From positions 23,265,146 through 23,329,145 of the forward strand of contig CM019721.1 in NCBI GenBank assembly GCA_009760885.1: a stretch of 64,000 nt of DNA. The letters are read 5' to 3'. A program made the position numbers and the translations under genes. The stretch comes from Achatina immaculata (taxonomy: Eukaryota > Mollusca > Gastropoda > Stylommatophora > Achatinidae). Below the pieces are notes generated by a model. The model had not been told where the DNA came from. It did no database searches and saw only the letters and a program-made list of their open reading frames with translations. Shown in pieces: positions 43,801 to 55,194 of this stretch (the stretch's first letter is position 1; every line of letters starts with the position of its first letter).

Positions 43801-44640
43801 AAACTGGATATTTTTCTGTAGTTCCTGTATAGACCCCCCCTCCCCACACTCCTCCACTTACACTCCTCTCTCTTAAATAAACTGGACATTTTCCTGCAGT
43901 TCCCGTATAGACCATCCACCACTAACCCTCCTCTCTCATGGATAAACTGGATATTTTTCTGTAGTTCCTGTATAGACCCCCCCTCCCCACACTCCTCCAC
44001 TTACACTCCTCTCTCTTAAATAAACTGGACATTTTCCTGCAGTTCCCGTATAGACCATCCACCACTAACCCTCCTCTCTCTTAGATAAACTGGACATTTT
44101 CCTGCATTTCCCGTATAGACCATCCACCACTAACCCTCCTCTCTCTTAAATAAACTGGACATTTTCCTGCAGTTCCCGTATAGACCATCCACCACTAACC
44201 CTCCTCTCTCTTAGATAAACTTAACATTTTTATGTAGTTCGTGTATAGACCACCCACCACTAACCCTCCTTTCTCTTAAATAAACTTGACATTTTCCTGT
44301 AGTTCGTGTATAGACCACCCTCCAATAACCCTCCTCTCTTTTAGATAAACTGGACATTTTCCTGTAGTTCCTGTATAGACCACCCTCCACTAACCCTCTT
44401 TTCTCTTTGATAAACTGGACATTTTCCTGTAGTTCCTGTATAGACCACCCTCCAATAACCCTCCTCTCTTTTAGATAAACTGGAAATTTTCCTGTAGTTC
44501 CTGTATAGACCACCCTCCACTAACCCTCCTCTCTCTTAGATAAACTGGATATTTTCCTGTAGTTCCTGTATAGACCACCCTCCACTAACCCTCCTGTCTC
44601 TTAGATAAACTGGACATTTTCCTGTAGTTCCTGTATAGAG
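43795..44640. repeat. 65-bp tandem repeat, about 13 copies
   Basis: Units share CTCTTAGATAAACTGGACAT, TTTTCCTGTAGTTCCTGTAT and AGACCACCCTCCACTAACCC at a 65-base spacing (for example 44083 to 44148). Confidence 0.95.
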
Positions 44641-44827
44641 CTCTAGAGCTTGGCTTCTTGTATCGCTTCACTGGACCACTGTCTTAATATTTCAGAGTGG
44701 TTGTTGGGGTGTTTCAGAGCTGGAGGTACCTGGGTACATGTAACAAGAGGAGAACTGGTAACCTTACACTTTGTATTCATGTGATCACTAACTCAGTTAT
44801 ATCACTTGCTGAGTCAGATAATGGTGA

Positions 44828-45240
44828 CTTGCAATATGCATGTGAGACAAAACAGCTGAGAAACACATAAATGCCTTTGAATGTAAATGCTACAGAAGAG
44901 TTCTTCAAATATCATGGACACAAAAAAGAACAAATATATCCATCTACAAGAACTTAATATTGAAGAAGGCTGGCTAGTAAGAGGATTAAAGAGAGAAAAC
45001 TTAAATATTTTTAACATATTAAACATCATAATAATCTAGAGAAGACCATCTTGGAAGGGTACATAATGCGAAAAAGAAAGAGAGGAAGACCAAGGCGAAG
45101 ATGGCTGCAAGAGATCGTTGATGATCTGCAAATGGATGCACCAGCAACAGGCCATCTTGCTCACAACCGAGAGGCCTACAAGAGTGCTGTTAGGGAGGCA
45201 AAGTTCCGCAAGGGACATGCAAATGACTGACTCACTGACT
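44828..45240 (+). pseudogene. LINE 3' relic with (TGAC)n tail
   Basis: Nucleotide match to the 39281-39770 LINE. GCATGTGAGACAAAACAGCT lacks the TWTLNK codons. Frames then change, with RGRPRRRWLQEIVDDLQMDA-type and FRKGHAND-type sequence still readable. It ends in ATGACTGACTCACTGACT. Confidence 0.8.
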
Positions 45241-45269
45241 ATTTCTGTTTAGCAGCTATTGACGTTCTC

Positions 45270-45615
45270 GGTGACTACTCTAGGAAGTCTGTATTAGTGT
45301 CCGCGAAACAGATGGTCAAGACCTTTCCATATCTTCCTATGTTTGTTCTAGGAAGTCTGTATTAGGGTGAACGAAACAGATGGTCAAGACTCTTCCACAT
45401 CTTCCTATGTTTGTTCTAGGAAGTCTGTATTAGAGTGAACGAAACAGATGGTCAAGACCCTTCCATATCTTCCTATGTTTGTTCTAGAAAGTCTGTATTA
45501 GGGTGAACGAAACAGATGGTCAAGACCCTTCCATATCTTCCTACGTTTGTTCTAGGAAGTCTGTATTAGTGTCAGCGAAACAGATGGTCAAGAACCTTCC
45601 ATATCTTCCTATGTT
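45270..45615. repeat. 68-bp tandem repeat, 5 copies
   Basis: TTCTAGGAAGTCTGTATTAG starts at 45346 and 45414, a 68-base period. GAAACAGATGGTCAAGAC occurs in each unit. Confidence 0.95.
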
Positions 45616-46534
45616 TATTAGTGGAACCAGGCTGTCAGATTACCTCACCCTGCGAAAAATGTGGGAATTTCCTCTTCTTGGTAATGGAGCCTGTCTAGCA
45701 GCATTCTCACGTAGTCCACTTTGACTATTTCAAACCTAGCGAATTCTCACCTCCCACAGAACAATATGTACTTGCTTCACACATTAGTCCTCACGGAAAA
45801 CAAAATACAACAAACAAACAACCCCCCCCCCCCCCGCTTCTGATGACCTAAATATAGCAATAACTTCCAGATGCCATTCCAAGTGTTGACACTGAACCAC
45901 CTACGCCTGCGAAGGCAGTGTATTCATCATCCGCTGTACCGGTGCTCCAGCCAACCCTAAGGTAAAGATGAATACATATCACTCTTATGTTCAAGAAAAC
46001 TGCCATGAAATCGTTAAACGTCTGCCTGTAGGACCAAGAGATGTAGAATACACAAAGCAGCAGCTGGATGTATAAAGAATGCGTGCACATTTTCAGATAA
46101 AAAAGTAGTTCTGGACAAGGAGGATGTATTTGAGAAGAAGGCGGAAGAATACATTTGTGTTTAGAAAGCAAAACATGAAATAAAATAGAAAAAAAAACTT
46201 CTACAAAGACGCAAGACGAAAATCATAATGTCTGGTCTTGAGAACATTTTTGCCCGTAAATTCAAATTATTGTCTAACTAACGCAGTTAACTTGTCGGTA
46301 GCAGAATTTGGAATTAAACCGTTAATCTCTTTTGATTCTTTATGTTTGTGATCCTTTATAAGCTCCCGCTTTTTGTACCTTTGTGAGTTATCGTATATGT
46401 TCTACTCCGCTTTGTGAATACTGGCTTCTACATTATCACGATCGTCACCATCATCGTCATCATCATCATCATCATCGTTGCAGTTCGTTAACCGGTATAT
46501 TTTAAAAGCACTTAACAAAATTAACTTTACTCAA
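45616..46534. other. No recognisable feature
   Basis: Includes a C-run near 45822 and a short (CATCAT)n at 46450-46480. No gene was recognised. Confidence 0.5.
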
Positions 46535-46768
46535 AGGATCGTCACACTGGCTTTTTATAAATAGGAAACTACGAGGCTTTGGTACGGTAAAGTAAGAGAA
46601 CACATTTTGTAGGAATAGACCTGGAAAAAATCGTAGACAAAGCACTTTAGTGAGACGTGAAAGAAAAATCACAAGAGAATTACCTGGGATTCGAACACGG
46701 ACTCCGGTAGGACGAGCAGCCATCTAGCCACGAGAGAACAGCGTACTATCGACTTAGCCAACTGGCTG
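46535..46768 (-). mobile_element. tRNA-derived SINE, copy 2
   Basis: On the minus strand the head reads like a tRNA: an A-box-like TGGCTAAGTCGATAG (complement of 46746-46760) and a B-box GTGTTCGAATCC (complement of 46687-46698), about 50 bases apart, suiting RNA polymerase III. A body of about 150 bases shared with 38845-39060 follows. The anticodon arm is not tRNA-like, so this is a SINE, not a tRNA gene. Confidence 0.75.
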
Positions 46769-46940
46769 TCTGTCTGCTTGCCTGTCTGTCTGTCTGGTTG
46801 CCTGTCTGTCTGTCTGCTTGTCTGTCTGTCTGCTTGCCCGTCTGTCTATCTGCTTGCCTGTCTGTCTGTCTGCTTGTCTCTCTGTCTCTCTGTCTGCTTG
46901 CCTGTCTGTCTGTCTGCTTGCCTGTCTGTCTGTCTGCTTC
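46767..46940. repeat. CTGTCTGTCTG-type microsatellite with 20-24-bp periodicity
   Basis: TGTCTGTCTGTCTGCTTGCC units in direct succession, abutting the SINE head. Cys/Ser/Val-rich open frames are artefacts. Confidence 0.9.
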
Positions 46941-47104
46941 GATTATCAAGCGCGAAGTTTGTCGTATGTGGCTCTTGTGGCTCTAACATTAAGCAGTCTT
47001 GGCCTTCCATGATCTAGCTCATTAACTTGAGTCAAGAACTAGCTTGCATTTTTAAAACCAAAATTCTAGCGGATTATGGTTTGACATACATGTTAAAATA
47101 TATT

Positions 47105-47325
47105 GAACTCTACTTTATCCTTCCTCTTGTACCGTGAGGCGTGGAGGAGAGATGTTGGCGTCTTTAGGCCATATGAGTGGCCTCGGTGATGTTCATGCCG
47201 TAATTCGTGAGTGTTTCTATAACTCTATCCATCCATCTCTTCCGGGGTCTTCCTCTTGGTCTGTGTCCTGTAGTTCTTTGGTTTAAGGCTCTCGCTGCTG
47301 TATGCGGTCAAACCAGTTAATCCTT
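47105..47325 (-). pseudogene. LINE ORF2 C-terminal relic
   Basis: Minus-strand frame ALNQRTTGHRPRGRPRKRWM then DRVIETLTNYGMNITEATHM and stop. RGRPRKRW is the usual basic block near the end of such LINE proteins. INWFDRIQQREP is readable just upstream in another frame. The segmental duplication starting at 47273 cuts through it. Confidence 0.7.
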
Positions 47326-47793
47326 TGTTACTTTCTAAAGCCTGTGGCAAGAGAAAATCCACTGTCGGCTTGCTTGGTCCGCCGCAGTTTCACCAGAGCC
47401 CCTTTAGCCAGCCGTTTTTTCAGGCTATCCGGGTCGTCCGTCATGGGTACGGTGGCGGCCTCGTGGGCGTACACCCAGACCATACTTCTCTATGCTACGC
47501 TTGAAATATACCTGTAACATGACATACAGGTCCTTGACTTTGGGAAGGCGGGAGTTGATCTGATAACTTCAGCAAAATACCCCAAGAGAGAGAGAGAGAG
47601 AAAGTGAGAGAGACAGCGAAAAAGAGAGAAGGCAGAGAAGAGAGAGAGAGAGAAGAGACAGAAAGTGAGAGAGCCAGAGAGATAGCGAGAAAGAGAGAAG
47701 ATAGAGAGAAGAGACAGAGCGAGAGAGAAAGAGAGATAGTGAGAAAGAGAAAAGACAGAGAGAAGAGAGAGAGAGAAAGAGAGTGAGAGAAAA

Positions 47794-47844
<51 letters not shown>

Positions 47845-48324
47845 ACATACGGCGCTGAAAATGAAATTCTAATTAGATGACAAGATTCGTACAAAAGGCT
47901 GACATCTGATTGGCCGGGCACAAAATGAATTCATGATTAAATATGTTCACATCCCTAACCGCATCAATTCCCCCCCCCCCCAAACCAAACTTCAGTGACA
48001 AGTGCATAATAACTAAATTCCTCCTCCCCCCTCCCCCCACCAAACTTCAGTGACAAGTGCAGAATAACTAAATTCCTCCCCCCCCCCCCACCAAACTTCA
48101 GTGACAAGTGCAGAATAACTAAATTCCTCCTTCCCTGGAATTGAAAATTTTTGAGTGGATTCTGGTTATATCTGCCTTAGAAAGTATTTCAAATATAGTT
48201 CATTTCATTTTGTGTTCATGTGTGTATGTGTGTGTATGTGACTCTGTGTGTTTTTTTTTTGTATGTGCGAATACTGAGTTATGCATATAGAATACCACAA
48301 ACATTCATAAAAAATAAAGAAGAC

Positions 48325-48535
48325 ACAATAAACATTAATCAAAACAAACAGGGAATAATAAAAATTAGTCAAAACAAATAGGGCAAAATAAACATTCATC
48401 AAAACAAACAGGACACAACAAACATTCATCAAAATAAACAAGACACAACAAACATTCCTCAAAATATACAGGACACAACAAACATTCATCAAAACAGACA
48501 GGATACAACAAACTTTTTTCGAAACAAACAGGACA
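48325..48535. repeat. 30-bp tandem repeat, about 7 copies
   Basis: ACAAACATTCATCAAAACAA-type units. The counterpart at 50965-51995 has about 34 units. Confidence 0.9.
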
Positions 48536-49024
48536 CGAAAAACAGAAAATTATAGGACTAAACGACAATATCAACAGGACAAAATTATAACAGAAGATGA
48601 AAAAAAGAAGAAGAAGAAGAAAAAGAAGAAGAAGAAAAAAGTGTGGATATAAAAGATCTTGTCATTGCATCAATGCAGTGAATAGACTGGACGATTTGAA
48701 TTTTAGTTATATTCTATTTTCGTGCTATCAGAAGTTGCCTTTTATCCTCTCTACCAGACGCCATGACAGAGAAACTCCCTCTAGAACAGATACGATCATG
48801 TTACAAATTTAACCTTACCCTTTCATTAACTCGCTCTCATTTCTTTTTTTTCCCCCTCTTTCACTTCATTTCACTTACTTCCAATTTTCACAGACAGTAT
48901 CGTATTCGTATTGAAATTTACCATTTAATTCGATGTCGCCCAGTTTCATGAAATGTCAGCTTCGATATCTTTCTCTCTTTGTTTTCAGCCCGGAACTGTT
49001 ATGGGCAGTTTTTGATATCCGTGT

Positions 49025-49192
49025 AAAGCACTGTGATACTCTGAACACCTTGTGGTCCTTTCGTGGAACTCGTGTGGTCTATTTTGGACCACACAGGGGA
49101 CCACGGGACCTAACGAGGACCACATGCGTGAATTCAGTAGGTTCACAGTGCGGTTTTTGGTGGTAGAAGTGAACGAAGAAGAAGAAGAAGAA
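49025..49192 (+). mobile_element. SINE-like foldback element with (GAA)n tail, copy 2
   Basis: 168 bases flanked by the 11-base duplication GATATCCGTGT (49014-49024, 49193-49203), so it is a genuine insertion. The core 49028-49151 is bounded by GCACTGTGA and TCACAGTGC. The tail is GAACGAAGAAGAAG. No ORF belongs to it. Mobilisation by a LINE with a (GAA)n 3' end is plausible. Confidence 0.85.
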
Positions 49193-49339
49193 GATATCCG
49201 TGTCTCTGGATTTTTTACATTCATTTCTGAGAACAAGATTTAAATATTCTTCTTCAGTCTGAATTTATTCTTTCTGTTTGTGAGGTGAGCAAATGTGAGC
49301 ACAACGACGATAAAGCTGGTGGAAGACTGTAAGTTTAGA

Positions 49340-49640
49340 AATCTTTCGCGCAGCGATGGCCAAGCTTGCTATAAAACTTGACTTTCTGCAGCGCTAGCCT
49401 AGTTTGCTTTAAAACTTGACTTTCTGCATTGCTAACCTAGTTGGCTATAAAACTTCACTTTCTGCAGTGCTAGCCTAGTTGGCTATAAAACTTGACTTTC
49501 TGCAGCACTAGCCTAGCTGGTTATAAAATATGACTTTATGGCGTTGGTTCTCTGTAAAACTTGACGTTTTGCAACCCTCGGATAGTCTGCAATAAAATTT
49601 GACTTCGTAGCGCTGGGAAGATATCAGCCCAGTTTCTGGT
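49340..49640. repeat. 38-bp tandem repeat
   Basis: CTATAAAACTTGACTTTCTG then CAGTGCTAGCCTAGTTGG, decaying to the right. The duplicate at 52910-53230 has two extra units. Confidence 0.85.
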
Positions 49641-50376
49641 GTCCATCACAGATCCGATGAAGGCCAGATAATTCAGTTATCAGAGCCGTACATCGTCGCT
49701 ATCTTTGTCACAGTTCTGAAGAGCGCACAGCTTCGTTTTATAATCTTTCGATGAAGCATGCAAATGTCTTCTTTTTCTTCTTCTTCTTCTGATTGCCAGC
49801 TTTTCTCGAGAACTTTTACACGCCAAAAACAAGAGGCTGGATTTTCATTCGTTTGTTTGTGCTCCAAATTTTATTGTTTTTATGTTTTCCCTCGCGTTTG
49901 TTTGTGCTCCAAAGTGTGTTCTTTGGTTTAAGGCTCTCGCTGCTGTATGCGGTCAAACCAGTTAATCCTTTGTTACTTTCTAAAGCCTGTGGCAAGAGAA
50001 AATCCACTGTCGGCTTGCTTGGTCCGCCGCAGCTTCACCAGAGCCCCTTTAGCCAGCCGTTTTTTCAGGCTATCCGGGTCGTCCGTCATGGGTACGGTGG
50101 CGGCCTCGTGGGCGTACACCCAGACCATACTTCTCTATGCTACGCTTGAAATATACCTGTAACATGACATACAGGTCCTTGACTTTGGGAAGGCGGGAGT
50201 TGATCTGATAACTTCAGCAAAATACCCCAAGAGAGAGAGAGAGAGAAAGTGAGAGAGACAGCGAAAAAGAGAGAAGGCAGAGAAGAGAGAGAGAGAGAAG
50301 AGACAGAAAGTGAGAGAGCCAGAGAGATAGCGAGAAAGAGAGAAGATAGAGAGAAGAGACAGAGCGAGAGAGAAAG

Positions 50377-50408
<32 letters not shown>

Positions 50409-50436
50409 AGAGAGAGAGAGAAGAGAGAGAGAGAGA

Positions 50437-50491
<55 letters not shown>

Positions 50492-50964
50492 ACATACGGC
50501 GCTGAAAATGAAATTCTAATTAGATGACAAGATTCGTACAAAAGGCTGACATCTGATTGGCCGGGCACAAAATGAATTCATGATTAAATATGTTCACATC
50601 CCTAACCGCATCAATTCCCCCCCCCCCCAAACCAAACTTCAGTGACAAGTGCATAATAACTAAATTCCTCCCCCCCCCCCCCCACCAAACTTCAGTGACA
50701 AGTGCAGAATAACTAAATTCCTCCTTTCCCCCCCCCTCCACCAAACTTCAGTGACAAGTGCAGAATAACTAAATTCCTCCTTCCCTGGAATTGAAAATTT
50801 TTGAGTGGATTCTGATTATATCTGCCTTAGAAACTATTTCAAATATATTTCATTTTGTGTTCATGTGTGTAAGTGTGTTTCTGTGACTCTGTGTGTCTTT
50901 TTTTTGTATGTGTGAATACTGAGTTATACATATAGAATACCACAAACATTCATAACAAATAAAG

Positions 50965-51995
50965 AAGACACAATAAACATTAATCAAAACAAATAGGGCA
51001 AAATAAACATTCATCAAAAATAATAGGACAAAATAAACATTCGTCAAAACAAATGGGGCAAAATAAACATTCATCAAAACAAATAGGACAAAATAAACAT
51101 TCGTCAAAACAAATAGGGCAAAATAAACATTCATCAAAACAAATAGGACAAAACAAACATTCGTCAAAACAAATGGGGCAAAATAAACATTCATCAAAAC
51201 AAATAGGACAAAATAAACATTCGTCAAAACAAATAGGGCAAAATAAACATTCATCAAAACAAATAGGACAAAACAAACATTCGTCAAAACAAATAGGGCA
51301 AAATAAACATTCATCAAAACAAATAGGACAAAATAAACATTCGTCAAAACAAATAGGGCAAAATAAACATTCATCAAAACAAATAGGACAAAATAAACAT
51401 TCGTCAAAACAAATAGGACAAAATAAACATTCATCAAAAGAAATAGGACAAAATAAAAATTCGTCAAAACAAATAGGGCAAAATAAACATTCGTCAAAAC
51501 AAATAGGGCAAAATAAACATCCATCAAAACAAATAGGGCAAAATAAACATCCATCAAAACAAATAGGGCAAAATAAACATTCGTCAAAACAAATAGGACA
51601 AAATAAACATTTATCAAAACAAATAGGACAAAATAAACATTCGTCAAAACAAATAGGGCAAAATAAACTTTCGTCAAAACAAATAGGGCAAAATAAACAT
51701 TCATCAAAACAAATAGGACAAAATAAACATTCTTCAAAACAAGTAGGGCAAAATAAACATTCGTCAAAACAAATAGGGCAAAATAAACATTCGTCAAAAC
51801 AAATAGGGCAAAATAAACATCCATCAAAACAAATAGGGCAAAATAAACATTCGTCAAAACAAATAGGGCAAAATAAACATTCATCAAAACAAACAGGGAA
51901 TAATAAAAATTAGTCAAAACAAATAGGGCAAAATAAACATTCACCAAAACAAACAGGACACAACAAACATTCATCAAAATAAACAAGACACAACA
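50965..51995. repeat. 30-bp tandem repeat, about 34 copies
   Basis: AAATAAACATTCATCAAAAC plus AAATAGGGCA. Because 30 is a multiple of 3, a 410-codon frame (minus) and a 286-codon frame (plus) are open. TCATC and TCGTC units alternate over long stretches, indicating a 60-bp higher-order unit. Confidence 0.95.
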
Positions 51996-52571
51996 AACAT
52001 TCCTCAAAATATACAGGACACAACAAACATTCATCAAAACATACAGGATACAACAAACTTTTTTTCGAAACAAACAGGACACGAAAAACAGAAAATTATA
52101 GGACTAAACGACAATATCAACAGGACAAAATTATAACAGAAGATGAAAAAGAAGAAGTAGAAGAAGAAAAAGAAGAAGAAGAAAAAAGTGTGGATATAAA
52201 AGATCTTGTCATTGCATCAATGCAGTGAATAGACTGGACGATTTGAATTTTAGTTATATTCTATTGTCATGCTATCAGAAGTTGCCTTTTATCCTCTCTA
52301 CCAGACGCCATGACAGAGAAACACCCTCTAGAACAGATACGATCATGTTACAAATTTAACCTTACCCTTTCATTAACTCGCTCTCATTTCTTTTTTTTTC
52401 CCCTCTTTCACTTCATTTCACTTACTTCCAATTTTCACAGACAGTATCGTATTCGTATTGAAATTTACCATTTAATTCGATGTCGCCCAGTTTCATGAAA
52501 TGTCAGCTTCGATATCTTTCTCTCTTTGTTTTCAGCCCGGAACTGTTATGGGCAGTTTTTGATATCCGTGT

Positions 52572-52739
52572 AAAGCACTGTGATACTCTGAACACCTTGT
52601 GGTCCTTTCGTGGAACTCGTGTGGTCTATTTTGGACCACACAGGGGACCACGGGACCTAACGAGGACCACATGCGTGAATTCAGTAGGTTCACAGTGCGG
52701 TTTTTGGTGGTAGAAGTGAACGAAGAAGAAGAAGAAGAA
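52572..52739 (+). mobile_element. SINE-like foldback element, copy 3
   Basis: Same insertion as 49025-49192, copied by the segmental duplication, with the same GATATCCGTGT repeats at 52561-52571 and 52740-52750. Confidence 0.85.
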
Positions 52740-52909
52740 GATATCCGTGTCTCTGGATTTTTTACATTCATTTCTGAGAACAAGTTTTAAATATTCTTCT
52801 TCAGTCTGAATTTATTCTTTCTGTTTGTGAGGTGAGCAAAGGTGAGCACAACGACGATAAAGCTGGTGGAAGACTGTAAGTTTAGAAATCTTTCGCACAG
52901 CGATGGCCA

Positions 52910-53230
52910 AGCTTGCTATAAAACTTGACTTTCTGCAGCGCTAGCCTAGTTTGCTTTAAAACTTGACTTTCTGCATTGCTAACCTAGTTGGCTATAAAAC
53001 TTCACTTTCTACAGTGCTACCCTAGTTCGCTATAAAACTTGACCTTCTTCAGTGCTACCCTAGTTCGCTATAAAACTTCACTTTCTGCAGTGCTAGCCTA
53101 GTTGGCTATAAAACTTGACTTTCTGCAGCACTAGCCTAGCTGGTTATAAAATATGACTTTATGGCGTTGGTTCTCTGTAAAACTTGACGTTTTGCAACCC
53201 TCGGATAGTCTGCAATAAAATTTGACTTCG
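52910..53230. repeat. 38-bp tandem repeat, duplicate
   Basis: Counterpart of 49340-49640, with extra units near 53010-53085 (CTACCCTAGTTCGCTATAAA). Confidence 0.85.
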
Positions 53231-53476
53231 TAGCGCTGGGAAGATATCAGCCCAGTTTCTTGTGTCCATCATAGATCCGATGAAGGCCAGATAATTCAGT
53301 TATCAGAGCCGTACATCGTCGCTATCTTTGTCACAGTTCTGAAGAGCGCACAGCTTCGTTTTATAATCTTTCGATGAAGCATGCAAATGTCTTCTTTTTC
53401 TTCTTCTTCTTCTTCTGATTGCCAGCTTTTCTCGAGAACTTTTACACGCCAAAAACAAGAGGCTGGATTTTCATTC

Positions 53477-53985
53477 GTTTGTTTGTGCTCCAAATTTTAT
53501 TGTTTTTATGTTTTCCCTCGCGTTTGTTTGTGCTCCAAAGTGTGTTGTTTTTATGTTTTCCCTCGCGTTTGTTTGTGCTCCAAAGTGTGTTGTTTTTATG
53601 TTTTCCCTCGCGTTTGTTTGTGCTCCAAAGTTTATTGTTTTCATGTTTTCCCTCGCGTTTGTTTGTGCTCTAAAGTTTATTGTTTTTATGTTTTCCCTCG
53701 CGTTTGTTTGTGCACCAAAGTTTATTGTTTTTATGTTTTCCCTCGCGTTTGTTTGTGCTCTAAAGTTTATTGTTTTTATGTTTTCCCTCGCGTTTGTTTG
53801 TGCTCAAAAGTTTATTGTTTTTATGTTTTCCCTCGCGTTTGTTTGTGCTCTAAAGTTTATTGTTTTTATGTTTTCCCTCGCGTTTGTTTGTGCTCTAAAG
53901 TTTATTGTTTTTATGTTTTCCCTCGCGTTTGTTTGTGCTCCAAAGTTTATTGTTTTTATGTTTTCCCTCGCGTTTGTTTGTGTTA
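53477..53985. repeat. 45-bp tandem repeat, 11 copies
   Basis: GTTTGTTTGTGCTCCAAAGT starts every 45 bases from 53477 to 53972. Differences are single bases (CTCC, CTCT, CACC, CTCA). Several frames are open for up to 201 codons because of the period. I do not regard any as a gene. Confidence 0.95.
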
Positions 53986-54033
53986 GTTTTTATTTTATTT
54001 TTTAAAAAGTTTATGTTTCTTTTTCATGCTCCC

Positions 54034-54415
54034 AATCCTGTGCCATGTCCGGATGCGTTGGCGATCATGTCTCTCCACAGTTTCCCATCTTTCGAACTTC
54101 AATGAACAAAAAGAGTACTAGTTTCAACGGTCTGGGAAGGAAGAGAAATAACTCCGCTAGCTACGGAGTTAGTGCTAATGGTGATACTAGTCGGCAGTTT
54201 CTGGTCAACTGTTCGCTAGGCACCAGTAAAGCACTTATGATGCGCGATGACGTTGGCTCACAGCACGTACCTTTCACCTTTTATCAAGTTGTTCATCGGT
54301 CCCGTTGTTGTGTCAGCCTCCTGCCATTTTGTCAAGCCATCTACTATCTTCTCTCTTGGTCTACCTCTTCCAATGCTTGCAATTTTTTTCCCCCTCAAAT
54401 TTTGATTACGCGGCA
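54034..54415 (-). pseudogene. LINE C-terminal relics
   Basis: 54034-54110 reads SKDGKLWRDMIANASGHGTG on the minus strand. 54236-54415 reads GKKIASIGRGRPREKIVDGL then TKWQEADTTTG and ERYVL stop ANVIAHH. Both resemble the end of the (GAT)n-tailed LINE at 26700. They are probably two old fragments or one interrupted copy. Confidence 0.65.
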
Positions 54416-54689
54416 TTTACATTTCAGAATCAGTGTCCACAAACTCATCTGTCACTGACTATTTACTTTGCACGCAAATGATGTAGGGTTTCATGCTTCT
54501 TTGCGCTACATCCAGATCTTGCCCATGTCTTTTTTCCTTATTACATCTTTCAGTTTACAGACTGACAGCAACAACGCTATGTTGACTAACATCTGTTTCT
54601 AGACATTTAAGACAACGTACGTGTTTCGCATCAACACACTGTATTCCAATTTCTTGTACTTGTACATGTACGAACTCCCTGTAACTGCC

Positions 54690-55010
54690 AGCTGTTGTTC
54701 TTTGCAGCCGATGCTGTAGAGATGTTGAGGCACAGCATCGTATCAGCGTGGAAGCGGGTTATGGCAGCTACTTTTTTTCAGTCCCGGAGTACAGCTAAAA
54801 AAGCAGGAGTATGTGCAATGCTTCTTTATCAGACTCCACCACTACGGGGACTATGGCGATCAATGCTCCGCTATCCAGGCTATGCCTGTTACAGGGGTAC
54901 CAAAGGAGAGGTTGGATAGGGTCTTGGTCAGCTATGGTTGGCTAACCCTGACGCTGGCATATGAGCTACGGGTCGCTGATTGCCTCATCGGACAAGCGTG
55001 TTCACCTTTC
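54690..55010 (+). repeat. Dispersed repeat family, copy 2
   Basis: GAGATGTTGAGG..AGCATCG (54716) and GGGGTACCAAAGGAGAGG (54895) match the two sides of the 19-bp array at 41190-43800. A 74-codon frame is present but has no recognised domain. Confidence 0.5.
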
Positions 55011-55194
55011 TGTTCCCATATCTTTCTTCCTAATTATGTCCCGTGTAGCTGCCCCAATCTTCTGCCTCACCTGCCTCTTATAACGTCCATCAGCCTCAGA
55101 ACTCAGCCATAATATGTCCTAGCGGCTCATTAACTTGTTTTCTCCTTCACCTTCAGAGAAAAAAAAAGAACTAAATGTTTCTAACGACACACAT

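Larger units (their letters stand above)
47273..49917. repeat. Segmental duplication, copy 1 (2.65 kb)
   Basis: Starts TTCTTTGGTTTAAGGCTC and is repeated from 49918. Contents in order: a conserved 0.25-kb stretch with a 71-codon frame of unknown meaning, a purine (GA)n tract (47585-47840), C-runs in a 55- to 70-base repeat (47965-48130), a 30-bp array (48325-48535, about 7 copies), the foldback SINE (49025-49192), a 38-bp array (49340-49640), and a single 45-bp unit at the end. Confidence 0.95.
49918..53525. repeat. Segmental duplication, copy 2 (3.6 kb)
   Basis: Same order as 47273-49917 with very few base changes, but the 30-bp array grew to about 34 units. The purine tract (50230-50490) and the 38-bp array also differ in length. 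After the end, the 45-bp unit expands instead of a third copy starting. Confidence 0.95.

Noticed and set aside
46683..46768. Functional tRNA gene
   Set aside because: A- and B-box-like words are present, but the anticodon arm and acceptor pairing are not credible, and a second copy has the same 3' body. It is a SINE.
47302..47517. 71-codon open frame duplicated at 49947-50162 as a possible gene
   Set aside because: The two copies are identical only because of the segmental duplication. There is no recognised domain, and one side overlaps a LINE relic.
50850..52082. 410-codon minus-strand open frame (and 286 codons on the plus strand)
   Set aside because: It is entirely the 30-bp array, with unit length a multiple of three and both strands open. 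No domain or flanking coding signal is present.
53381..54005. 201-codon Cys/Phe/Val-rich frame that looks secreted or membrane-bound
   Set aside because: The 45-bp repeat explains it, and several frames are open at once.
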